A DNA stretch of 40,031 bases from Halomonas sp. (lineage in GTDB: Bacteria; Pseudomonadota; Gammaproteobacteria; Pseudomonadales; Halomonadaceae), in NCBI RefSeq assembly GCF_011050415.1, contig NZ_DRFS01000007.1:1-40031 (forward strand). Direction: 5' to 3'. Positions within the stretch are counted from its first letter, which is position 1. Each line of letters starts with the position of its first letter. The translations under genes and the position numbers were made by a program. The notes below the pieces were generated by a model that was given only the letters and a program-made list of their open reading frames with translations, searched no databases and had not been told where the DNA came from. Shown piece after piece: positions 24,219 to 34,766 of the stretch.

Positions 24219-24767
24219 ATGAAACACCCCATCCTGACAGGATATCTCGTAGCCGTATTTCTGATGACTGCCACATCCCTTGCCATGGCCGCCCCGTCAG
24301 AAAGCTCAGGGCCACAAGGGTTTCTTCTCTGGGCCACCCCCAACGACGTATCGGAAATCAGTTTCGAGGATAGCGGCGGCACCCCTTTAACGTTGGCTGA
24401 CTTTGAAGGAAAACTGATTTTACTCAACATCTGGGCAACATGGTGTGGGCCTTGTCGAGAGGAAATGCCCACTTTAGATGCCCTCCAGGCTGAGCTTGGC
24501 AGCGATAATTTTGAAGTGGTCGCCTTATCGATCGACCGTAAGGGGATCGAGATTGTTAATGAATTTTATCAAGAGATAGGCATTGAGCATCTGGCTCCCT
24601 ATATAGATAAAACCGGGATGGCTAGTGCAGATCTTGGGGCTGTAGGTATTCCCACGACGCTTCTACTTGACCGCCAAGGCAAAGAAATTGGGCGCCTCGT
24701 GGGGGAAGCCGAGTGGAACACTCAAGACATGATCGACTTTCTTACCGAAATGATTGCAACCAGATAA
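24219..24767 (+). CDS. TlpA/ResA-like periplasmic thioredoxin
   Basis: 182 aa. The signal sequence ends SLAMA. The thioredoxin fold shows LILLNIWATWCGPCREEMPTL with the redox pair Cys76/Cys79, then VVALSIDRKGIEIV and the cis-Pro loop GIPTTLLLDRQG. It acts as a periplasmic thiol reductase, and the CcdA-type protein two genes downstream is its natural electron donor. The start lies 14 bp after the DUF411 stop. Confidence 0.87.
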   Translation: MKHPILTGYLVAVFLMTATSLAMAAPSESSGPQGFLLWATPNDVSEISFEDSGGTPLTLADFEGKLILLNIWATWCGPCREEMPTLDALQAELGSDNFEVVALSIDRKGIEIVNEFYQEIGIEHLAPYIDKTGMASADLGAVGIPTTLLLDRQGKEIGRLVGEAEWNTQDMIDFLTEMIATR

Positions 24768-24779
24768 TGAGGTAGCACC

Positions 24780-25163
24780 ATGAGTTGTTGTGACGACAAA
24801 ACCCAACAGAGCAAACAAAAATCGGGGCTACAAGGCCTGTTGACAGGGCCTCGCGGCCTGATGTTGCTGGGTGGCGTGGCAGTGGCTGGCGGCCTTGCTT
24901 TTGGCTGGGATAACCTGGTCTTGCTCGGCATCGCGCCTATTCTATTGAGCCTATTGCCATGTCTCATTATGTGCGGATTAGGCCTATGCATAATGAAGTG
25001 CAAAGACAAAAAAGGTGAAGCGACCGAGCAAAGCGACGCTACCAATGTTCAGGCCCAGGTAGAAGACGCTTCAGAAGTGAATGCCGACACAGCGCCCACC
25101 ACTCACCAAATAGTAGATCAAAGCGAGTCAATCAAGCAGTCCTCGTCAAAATTCCAAGCCTAG
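24780..25163 (+). CDS. Cys-rich two-helix membrane protein of unknown function
   Basis: 127 aa. It begins MSCCDDKTQQ with a Cys-Cys pair, then two hydrophobic helices (RGLMLLGGVAVAGGLAFGW and VLLGIAPILLSLLPCLIMC). A CLIMCGLGLCIMKCK cluster puts four Cys at the second helix, and the tail is acidic and Gln/Ser-rich. I do not recognise the family. Its position between TlpA-like and CcdA genes suggests a thiol or metal role at the inner membrane. Confidence 0.75.
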   Translation: MSCCDDKTQQSKQKSGLQGLLTGPRGLMLLGGVAVAGGLAFGWDNLVLLGIAPILLSLLPCLIMCGLGLCIMKCKDKKGEATEQSDATNVQAQVEDASEVNADTAPTTHQIVDQSESIKQSSSKFQA

Positions 25164-25178
25164 CATAGGTAAAGGATA

Positions 25179-25922
25179 ATGCTTGAAGTAGCCAATATAG
25201 GACTTGCCACTGCCTTTCTGGCAGGCCTGATCTCGTTTATTTCGCCCTGTGTTTTGCCACTTGTGCCTGGCTATCTTTCATTCATGACCGGCCGCTCGCT
25301 CGGACAACTACAGGAAGCGGATAGACGAGAGCGTCTTCGGGTATTAACCCAGTCAATGTGGTTCGTGCTCGGTTTTTCAACCGTTTTTTTGATGCTGGGA
25401 GCCAGTGCCACAGCCATTGGTCGTCTGCTGTTGGTGTATCGCCAAGAAGCAAACCTAGTCGGTGGCCTTATCGTCATCCTGTTTGGTGCCTTCATGACCG
25501 GGCTCATGCCGTGGCGCTGGTTTCAGCAAGAATGGCGGTTTATGGGTCGACTGAAGGACGTCGGCGGAAGCCGCAGTGCGGCTTATCTGCTTGGTTTAGC
25601 GTTTGCATTTGGCTGGACCCCCTGCATTGGCCCGATTTTGGGTGCCATTCTTACCGTCAGCGCCTCCACGGCCAACGCCTGGAGCGGGATGGCGTTGCTC
25701 GGCGTTTATTCTTTGGGTCTGGGCGTGCCCTTCATGCTGAGTGCTATTTCGCTCGATCGCTTCATAAAGCACCAGAAATTCCTGCGTCGCTGGGGGCATT
25801 TCATACATATAGCGGCTGGGTTGATCATGATTCTGATGGGTAGCTTAATGATCACAGGCAAACTATCCGAGCTGTCATATTGGTTATTGCGTACTTTCCC
25901 TGCCCTAGGTGTTATCGGCTAA
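25179..25922 (+). CDS. CcdA/DsbD-type transmembrane thiol electron carrier (copy 2)
   Basis: 247 aa, six helices, redox pair Cys24 (FISPCVLPLVPGYL) and Cys149 (GWTPCIGPILGA). It is related to copy 1 at 13551 but has a different C-terminus. It should feed electrons to the TlpA-like protein encoded upstream. It sits in tight linkage with the genes on either side. Confidence 0.88.
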   Translation: MLEVANIGLATAFLAGLISFISPCVLPLVPGYLSFMTGRSLGQLQEADRRERLRVLTQSMWFVLGFSTVFLMLGASATAIGRLLLVYRQEANLVGGLIVILFGAFMTGLMPWRWFQQEWRFMGRLKDVGGSRSAAYLLGLAFAFGWTPCIGPILGAILTVSASTANAWSGMALLGVYSLGLGVPFMLSAISLDRFIKHQKFLRRWGHFIHIAAGLIMILMGSLMITGKLSELSYWLLRTFPALGVIG

Positions 25923-25945
25923 TCGTTATTTAAGGAAATATTGAA

Positions 25946-26812
25946 ATGCACATGATCGTGAGTCGTTTTTTACGTGTCTTCTTACTGACAGGCTTGGCCG
26001 CAGTCAGCTTTGGCAGCGCCATTACGGCCTTGGCAACTGAAGAAGGGTTGCTTGCACTGCAATATGACGTAACAGGCAAACGACTGTTTAAAATTGAGGC
26101 TAACCAGCTATTTCAGCGTACCGACGAAGGCTTGGTTTGGAATGCGATTCCCTTGCCCGAAGACGTGAATGAAGGCCAGTTGCGCGCGGTATCGGTCCCC
26201 TCCACTGATCCGCAAGCGCTCTATATCGCAGGCCCCTCAATCGGGGTGCAGCGTAGCACCGACAATGGAGAAACCTGGCAAGAGCTCAGCGCTAACCTAC
26301 CTAGCCGGGAGGTGACTGCGCTAACCGTGCATCGCCGCCAGGACGAAACACTTTATGCGGTGATTGCCGAAAACGGCATCTACCAAAGCCAAGATGCTGG
26401 CACCACCTGGAAAAAAATGGACAGTGGTCCTTCACAAAAGGTTAACCGACTCGTTCACTCTGACATGGAAGGTAGCATGCAGACCGGCTGGCTCTACGGG
26501 GTATCGGACGATGCGGTGCGTCTATCGATGGACTGCTTTTGCGGCTGGAGACCGACCGGAGAGCTTGATGCTGGCAGCGTCTATGATATGGCTTATAGCC
26601 TTGACAACCCAAAGCGAGTCTATGTGGCTACGCAGCAGGGCCTATGGCGAAGCGAAACGGGTGGACAAGAGTGGCAACCAGTAGCTGGTGACGGCACAGT
26701 GCTCGTTGCGCTCACCCTCTCTCCCAAAGGCACGCTCTATGGTTTAAATCAGAAAGGGGAGCTTTTGCGCAGTGAAGACGAAGGCCAATCCTGGGCTTAT
26801 CCCGATGCGTAA
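25946..26812 (+). CDS. Secreted BNR/Ycf48-like beta-propeller protein
   Basis: 288 aa with signal peptide (FLLTGLAAVSFGSAITALA). Repeats of the type S-x-D-x-G-x-T-W recur: RSTDNGETWQELS, QSQDAGTTWKKMD, RSETGGQEWQPV and RSEDEGQSWAYP. These make a small beta-propeller. There is a Cys-x-Cys in MDCFCGW. Homologues in metal islands are often labelled glycosylhydrolase-like, but no catalytic residues are evident; a scaffold for metal-enzyme assembly is possible, as for Ycf48. The cytochrome gene begins inside its end. Confidence 0.75.
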   Translation: MHMIVSRFLRVFLLTGLAAVSFGSAITALATEEGLLALQYDVTGKRLFKIEANQLFQRTDEGLVWNAIPLPEDVNEGQLRAVSVPSTDPQALYIAGPSIGVQRSTDNGETWQELSANLPSREVTALTVHRRQDETLYAVIAENGIYQSQDAGTTWKKMDSGPSQKVNRLVHSDMEGSMQTGWLYGVSDDAVRLSMDCFCGWRPTGELDAGSVYDMAYSLDNPKRVYVATQQGLWRSETGGQEWQPVAGDGTVLVALTLSPKGTLYGLNQKGELLRSEDEGQSWAYPDA

Positions 26813-27272
26813 GCGCTGGTTCTTTGCCTTATGGCTGACACTAATGGTTGTGGGGCACGCCATGGCTGAGGATCGCCTTTTTTCAAGCAATACTCCTCAG
26901 TTGGAAGACGGAAAAATAGTTTACCGACAATACTGTGCCAGTTGCCACGGTACACAAGGCGAAGGCATGCCCAACTGGGAAGGGCAAAATGCTCTGGGGG
27001 AGTTACCTGCTCCACCACATGGGCCAGAGGGCCATACCTGGAAACACTCTGATGCCATGCTCTACCGAATTATTGCTGAAGGTTGGCGTGACCCCTGGAA
27101 TAAAACTGATAGGCTAACAATGCCAGCGTACCAGGAGATTTTGGCTCCCACCGAGATCCGCGATGTGGTGAATTATCTCAAGTCATTATGGACGCAAGAG
27201 CAAAGGCGTCACCAAGCAGACGAAAGTGCTGAGAACCCCTTTCCCATACAAACTGAAATACCCCCAGAGTAA
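26805..27272 (+). CDS. Periplasmic mono-heme cytochrome c
   Basis: 155 aa starting at the ATG at 26805 (MRKRWFFALWL), which overlaps the previous gene by 8 bp. The signal peptide ends HAMA. Heme-binding CASCH occurs in IVYRQYCASCHGTQGEGM and the distal Met is probably in TMPAYQEIL. It is a class I cytochrome that could accept electrons from copper or thiol oxidation. A CcdA protein and thioredoxin just upstream are the type of proteins needed to mature it. Confidence 0.86.
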   Translation: MRKRWFFALWLTLMVVGHAMAEDRLFSSNTPQLEDGKIVYRQYCASCHGTQGEGMPNWEGQNALGELPAPPHGPEGHTWKHSDAMLYRIIAEGWRDPWNKTDRLTMPAYQEILAPTEIRDVVNYLKSLWTQEQRRHQADESAENPFPIQTEIPPE

Positions 27273-27847
27273 ATAATAGTGTCTATGCCCTATAACAAAT
27301 TTTCTTAGTCACCTTATGGGTCACCACACTGTTAGCTACCGTCTCAACCGCCCACTTGTGTTATTAAGTAGAAAACAACCTCTTGGTCCTTTTAACTCCG
27401 ACAAACCTGCTCCCGGCGAATGCTAGCCCTTACTTAGAAAACCAACTTCGCATTGTCAGCGAATAAATATACACTTTAGCGAATCTCAAATGTTTATGTT
27501 GAGACATGGAAGTTAACAAATTTCATATAAAATAAACTTATTACCTAACGACTGAGGCGCCTTCAGGCTTAGTAAGATCGACTGGCTCACTTCACAATAA
27601 AGTTTTCGTCGCGCCACATATTTGATCTGAAGGCTGTGGAAGGGAGTTAGATTATTATGTTAGGTAAGCAATATAGTGTTAATAAACAACTAAGAGGTTC
27701 ATAACGGTGACAACGACCCACTCCAGCGCTCGCGCTTATGGTTGCAAACAGGAGAGTACATATGTCCGTTTGGCTTGTAGATCGTTGACCTGCTCGTGCA
27801 CATGGGCCTTAGGTGAACGTAAACCTGCTGACTTCGCGATAAGAGAT

Positions 27848-28260
27848 TGACGCGTTTACAGAGCAGGAACATGTCGATACGATTTCCCAGGGATATCTGG
27901 GCTATGAACGTATTGGCGGCTATGAAGAGCTTCATGAGCACCTGGGAGTTAGCGTTTCAGACCCTAATGCGACCACCTATCGCCCTGTGCTGGCAATTTT
28001 TGCCACTGCGTTACTCATCGATTTTTCTGCCAGTTGGGAGGTTCAGTGCATAATATTCACTGCACGCGTGCTAGAGTATGCCGTAGTCACAGCGATCATA
28101 CCCCCGGGTCTGCAAAAGCTGCAGGGCGTAGCGAGCTTTAGCGCCATGTTTCTCAACTATGACCTGCACGCCCAGCGCCAAGTCCCCTTCAGTTACGTTT
28201 ACCTTCACGCCTAGATACTTCCGAAGCTACTAATTGCTGGCCGATACGCTTATCTGGCTG
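27848..28260 (+). pseudogene. Decayed gene, possibly a DUF2231-like membrane protein
   Basis: One frame reads EIDAFTEQEHVDTISQGY, GGYEELHEHLGVSVSDP and TTYRPVLAIFATALLIDFSA, then breaks up. Later pieces (IIPPGLQKLQG, FSAMFLNYDLHA, LLIAGRYAYLAG) loosely recall DUF2231-type membrane proteins. There is no RBS or clean start. The identity is a weak guess; the decay itself is likely. Confidence 0.35.
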
Positions 28261-28497
28261 GCTGCGCCACTGGCGCTATTCGTTGGCACCGTGTGACAGG
28301 TTCTGTCTTTAAAGCGATATACCTCGATAAACGTGAGCTCAAGTGCGCCTGTGTCGGCAACAGTAATACCCATTAAGCTTTGTATCGCTCACCGAAAACC
28401 TAATGATGATGGGAATGAGGCTATGGATACCGCTTGAGTAATTATCGCCTACTTTTTGCGAGGCGCTTGATCAGGATCATATTTCCCTCCGATGCTG

Positions 28498-28529
28498 TTC
28501 AGGTTGCGTTCAGACAAATCATCCATGCT
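28498..28529 (+). promoter_or_regulatory. TTCAG direct-repeat operator, copy g
   Basis: TTCAG at 28498-28502 and 28509-28513, with CATGCT 10 bp later as a weak -10. It is 99 bp before the DUF2933 gene and 15 kb away from the other copies. Confidence 0.55.
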
Positions 28530-28612
28530 GTTATTGGGGTTATTTATTTGATTTTTCCCAAACCAACGGCCTTAACTGCTGTTGGCTCTTTGGGCGAGTT
28601 ACTGAGGTGATT

Positions 28613-28819
28613 ATGAGTAACAGTACAAGTAGTCGTTTGCTGATGTTGTGGGTGCCACTTGCTGGGTTTGTCATTTGGGCGGGATACCTGATTGGAACCG
28701 AGCACCGTCTCCACCTATTTCAGTTCTTACCTTTCCTCTTTTTGGCAGCATGCCCACTGATGCATATTTTCATGCATAAACACCACGGCGGTCATAAGGA
28801 CAAAATAGACAAGGACTGA
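28613..28819 (+). CDS. DUF2933-family small membrane protein
   Basis: 68 aa from the ATG at 28613, with GAGG 5 bp upstream. Two helices (LLMLWVPLAGFVIWAGYLIG and LFQFLPFLFLAACPLMHIF) lead to a His-rich tail, MHKHHGGHK. The ACPLMHIFMH block is typical of DUF2933, small proteins found with heavy-metal genes. The His/Cys/Met content suits metal binding. Likely copper-induced through operator copy g. Confidence 0.8.
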   Translation: MSNSTSSRLLMLWVPLAGFVIWAGYLIGTEHRLHLFQFLPFLFLAACPLMHIFMHKHHGGHKDKIDKD

Positions 28820-28838
28820 ACCACTCTATATGTAGTGG

Positions 28839-31582
<2,744 letters not shown>

Positions 31583-31961
31583 TATAAGTGATGTCACCAC
31601 ACCAGACCTGATTGGGCTGGTCTGGTGTAAATTTGCGGTCAAGATGATTCGCAATATCAGGTCGCTCAACGGTCGCCTGCTTATAAGCATGAGGGCCCGC
31701 CTGCTTACAGATCAACCCCATTTCGCTCATCAAACGCCGAACCTTGAAACGACCAATGGTGACGCCTTCTTCGTTGAGCAAGCCCTTGATCGAGCGGCTG
31801 CCAGCTGAGCTGCGACTCTTTTTGAAAAGGCGGTTTACCTGAGCTTTTAAGGCCAAGCGCTCAACATTCACGCGGTGCCGCCGCTGGCGGTACTCGTAGT
31901 AACTGGAGCGGCTAATATCAAACGCGTTACAGACCATTTCAACAGGCATTTGCTCACTCAA
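31583..31961 (-). pseudogene. IS3 transposase OrfB, 5' exon
   Basis: Contains the HTH_21 region (MPVEMVCNAFDISRSSYYEYRQRR), YGS-like repeats (RSSAGSRSIKGLLNEEGVTIG) and the first catalytic Asp in QVWCGDITY, right before the intron. The reading frame continues upstream in the -1 frame of orfA. Confidence 0.87.
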
Positions 31962-31969
31962 CTGGTCTA

Positions 31970-32278
31970 TCAGCGCGTACGATTCATGTCGTCCGACATC
32001 AAGAGAGCAGTAGCCTTTTTTAGGATGGTTTTTTCCATCTCAAGGCGTTTGCAGCGAGCCTCAAGCTCCTGAATACGCTGCTGTTCTGGGGTTAACGCTT
32101 TGCCCTTAGGCGTTACTCCCTGACGTTCGTCCTCAAGCTGGTGAACCCAGCGTCGGAGGGCGCTTTCTCCGACACCCAACGAGGTACAAGCTTGGGGATA
32201 GCTGTACCCTTGATCTAGTACTAGGCTGGCAGCTTCCTGCTTAAATTCAGGCGAAAAAGTACGTCGTTTCTTGGTCAT
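31970..32278 (-). CDS. IS3 transposase OrfA
   Basis: 102 aa. An HTH_8-type domain (RTFSPEFKQEAASLVLDQGYS, SLGVGESALRRWVHQ) and a leucine-zipper-like coiled coil (RIQELEARCKRLEMEKTILKKATALL) are typical of IS3-family OrfA. The A6G slippery run lies in the LKKATA codons. Confidence 0.92.
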   Translation of the reverse strand: MTKKRRTFSPEFKQEAASLVLDQGYSYPQACTSLGVGESALRRWVHQLEDERQGVTPKGKALTPEQQRIQELEARCKRLEMEKTILKKATALLMSDDMNRTR

Positions 32279-32377
32279 CAGACACCTCGCTTATGGTGGC
32301 AATATTACCACCTAAGTTGGTGTCCGGTTTTATTGAACCACTACAATATATACATGTACGCGCCTGGGAGAAAGACC

Positions 32378-32722
32378 ATGAAAACGACACAACAAGAGCA
32401 CCGCTTGGGTGTTTCCAAAAACACACTGGTGACTCGGAATTTAAAAATCAAGCCTAGTAAATCCAAACGCATTGAAGAAGCGCTGTCAGATATCGACCGA
32501 CTCTATGGAATGGATAAGGTGGTCTACAACGAGAAAAACCGAAATATCAGCCTTGCTTACGATGCGCTGAGGCTCTGCATCGATGACGTTGAAAAAATTC
32601 TCAAGCTCCATGACATACAGGTCAGCGCTGATCGGTGGAACCGCTTTAAGAAGGAGTATTACCGTTTCGTCGATCAGAACGTTAAAGACAACGCTAAACA
32701 GGAACCTTGGAGCTGTCATTAA
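32378..32722 (+). CDS. Small HMA-like protein lacking the CxxC motif
   Basis: 114 aa from the ATG at 32378, with GGGAG 8 bp upstream. The middle (LVTRNLKIKPSKSKRIEEAL, DKVVYNEKNRNISLAYDALR, IDDVEKILKLHDIQVS) follows a beta-alpha-beta-beta-alpha-beta order like heavy-metal-associated domains. The CxxC metal loop is replaced by PSKSK. The last residues, EPWSCH, offer a Cys-His pair. It begins 32 bp after the IS, so its original promoter may have been displaced. Confidence 0.62.
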   Translation: MKTTQQEHRLGVSKNTLVTRNLKIKPSKSKRIEEALSDIDRLYGMDKVVYNEKNRNISLAYDALRLCIDDVEKILKLHDIQVSADRWNRFKKEYYRFVDQNVKDNAKQEPWSCH

Positions 32723-32942
32723 TAGTCATAACGGCTACATGACACAACCAGGAGCAAGACTAGCTAGTTTAGGGTAAGAGCTGCTTGCCTGTGGCCTCGC
32801 AAAATCAGACCTTCCGTTAGTCATTTGCCATGTGGCTGCACATAGGTTCTATATTTAATTTATATAGCATCAAAAAACACCGCACAGGAGTCCTCGGCAG
32901 TTATTGCAGCTGTGGTTGCCGTTAATACAAGGAGTCGCTTTC

Positions 32943-34280
32943 ATGGTTGGGCAGGATAGAACGCCACAATATAAAGAAAACAGTCTTTCGTTGGTCGGTG
33001 CCGTTGCATTAGGCACCGGCGTGATGATTGGGGCCGGTATTTTTGCGCTAACCGGCCAAATGGCCGAAATGACTGGTCGGCTATTTCCTCTAGCCTTTCT
33101 GGCCGCTGCCGTCATTGTCTCTTTCAGCGCTTATTCTTACGTTAAAATGTCCAATACCTTCCCATCAGCAGGTGGGATTGGCATGTATTTACAGAAAGCG
33201 TATGGCCCGACGCTTCCCACCACCTTTCATGCCCTCCTGATGTATTTTTCCATGGTGATCGCACAGAGTTTTTTGGCGAGAACGTTTGGTTCCTACACGC
33301 TTGAGTTGTTTGACCTGGGGGATCGTTCACTATTTGTGCCCCTACTCGGGGTTGGTTTACTGCTAATAGCCTTTTTGATCAATTTATCCGCCAACCGCTT
33401 GATCGAGACCGTCGCCTCGGTGCTCGGATTTATCAAAATAGGTGGCATTATAGTGTTTGGTATTGTCGGCGTGTTTATTGCCGACTCCATCGAAATGGGT
33501 GCTGGCAACGATGCACCTACGCCTACGATAACGGGCTTTTTAGGTGCTACGGCGCTCGGCATACTGGCATTTAAAGGCTTCACGACGATTACCAATAGTG
33601 GTTCGGAGCTTAAAGATCCTAAGCGGAATCTTGGCAAAGCTATCACGATCTCGATTGCGCTATGCGTGGTGATCTATGCCCTTGTCGGTTTTGCCGTTGC
33701 CAGCAACCTATCTTTGCCTGAAATTATCGAAACCCAAGACTACTCCCTGGCCGCCGCTGCCCGTCCCGCACTGGGTGAAGCGGCAGTTGCGTTTACCGTC
33801 ATTCTCGCCATGTTGGCAACGGCGGGCGGTATCATCGCCAGCGTCTTTGCCGTTTCACGCATGCTCGCCATGCTGACAGAAATGAAGCTGGTTCCTCACC
33901 GCCATTTCCACATGCCCGGCAGTGTACAAAAGCATACACTGGTGTACACCATCGTATTTGGCTTAGTGCTCACCGCTTTTTTTGACCTGAGCCGCATCGC
34001 AGCATTAGGCATCATTTTCTACCTGATCATGGATATGGCCATCCACTGGGGTGTGCTTCGTCATCTCAAGGACAGAGTGGGGGCTAATCCTGTTATTCCT
34101 AGCATTGCCATACTACTAGATGCTGTCGTGTTAATCGGCTTTTTATGGGTAAAAGCCATCTCGGACCCCATGGTGCTCATCGTTGCTGGCGTAGTAATGG
34201 CTACTCTTTTACTCGGCGAATGGATTTTCCTATCCAAACGCGACGCTTCAAACGATAGCGAGCACTCTCACACTCATTAA
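32943..34280 (+). CDS. APC-family amino acid permease
   Basis: 445 aa from the ATG at 32943, AGGAG 8 bp before. Twelve-helix pattern with the APC glycine motif GTGVMIGAGIFALTGQMAEM and the helix-6 to -8 region ILAFKGFTTITNSGSELKDPKRNLGKA. The tail is SEHSHTH. Family members import amino acids or related amines; the substrate is unknown. Its link to the copper ATPase genes downstream suggests import of a ligand such as a His- or Cys-like compound, but that is a guess. Confidence 0.85.
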   Translation: MVGQDRTPQYKENSLSLVGAVALGTGVMIGAGIFALTGQMAEMTGRLFPLAFLAAAVIVSFSAYSYVKMSNTFPSAGGIGMYLQKAYGPTLPTTFHALLMYFSMVIAQSFLARTFGSYTLELFDLGDRSLFVPLLGVGLLLIAFLINLSANRLIETVASVLGFIKIGGIIVFGIVGVFIADSIEMGAGNDAPTPTITGFLGATALGILAFKGFTTITNSGSELKDPKRNLGKAITISIALCVVIYALVGFAVASNLSLPEIIETQDYSLAAAARPALGEAAVAFTVILAMLATAGGIIASVFAVSRMLAMLTEMKLVPHRHFHMPGSVQKHTLVYTIVFGLVLTAFFDLSRIAALGIIFYLIMDMAIHWGVLRHLKDRVGANPVIPSIAILLDAVVLIGFLWVKAISDPMVLIVAGVVMATLLLGEWIFLSKRDASNDSEHSHTH

Positions 34281-34307
34281 CGTTAATAGCGTTATAGGAG
34301 GTACCAA

Positions 34308-34766
34308 ATGGACGTTAGAACCTTTGGTGAATTGATCGATTGGACCCGTCAGTTACACGAGCATCTTGCAGCTTGCCTTGCTCATTGCGCCGATATACAC
34401 GAAGAAGAGCGCGCTCGCATGTTGCTCAATTACTTAGCTGCACAGGAAGCGGAAATGCAGCGCGTTGTGGCGCGCTTTGAACAGACTGCTGACGCGAAAG
34501 CATTAAAAACCTACGTTTATGACTATTTGGAGCATAAACCTATCCGTACGCATCGTACCTGCGATGCGCCCTATTCCACGCTAAGTGTTGACGACATTTG
34601 CCGAGAGGTTTTTGATTTCCATGAACAAACGATAAACCTTTATCGAACCCTCGTTGGCAAAGCGGAAATTCCTGAGGCTAAAGAGCTCTTAGATTCCCTT
34701 TTAGCACTTGAAGAGCACGAAGCCATGCGCCTTGTTCGCCAAACGGGGAGAATGAACGATGTCTGA
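34308..34766 (+). CDS. Ferritin-like helical protein next to copper ATPase
   Basis: 152 aa, all helical by pattern, with Glu/His pairs: [50 protein letters not shown] and [16 protein letters not shown]. This spacing recalls ferritin-like or rubrerythrin-like bundles that bind metal. RBS AGGAGG before the ATG. Its end overlaps the ATPase start by 8 bp, so the two are co-translated. A relic of the same 3' end exists at 3350. Confidence 0.65.
   Translation: MDVRTFGELIDWTRQLHEHLAACLAHCADIHEEERARMLLNYLAAQEAEMQRVVARFEQTADAKALKTYVYDYLEHKPIRTHRTCDAPYSTLSVDDICREVFDFHEQTINLYRTLVGKAEIPEAKELLDSLLALEEHEAMRLVRQTGRMNDV

Larger units (their letters stand above)
27273..28606. other. Decayed intergenic region
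   Basis: About 1.3 kb without an intact gene. A short signal-peptide-like frame (LVTLWVTTLLATVSTAHL) near 27310-27360 ends quickly. Around 27848-28230 there is a coding-like stretch described separately. The operator copy g lies at 28498. The rest shows nothing I can name. Confidence 0.5.
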
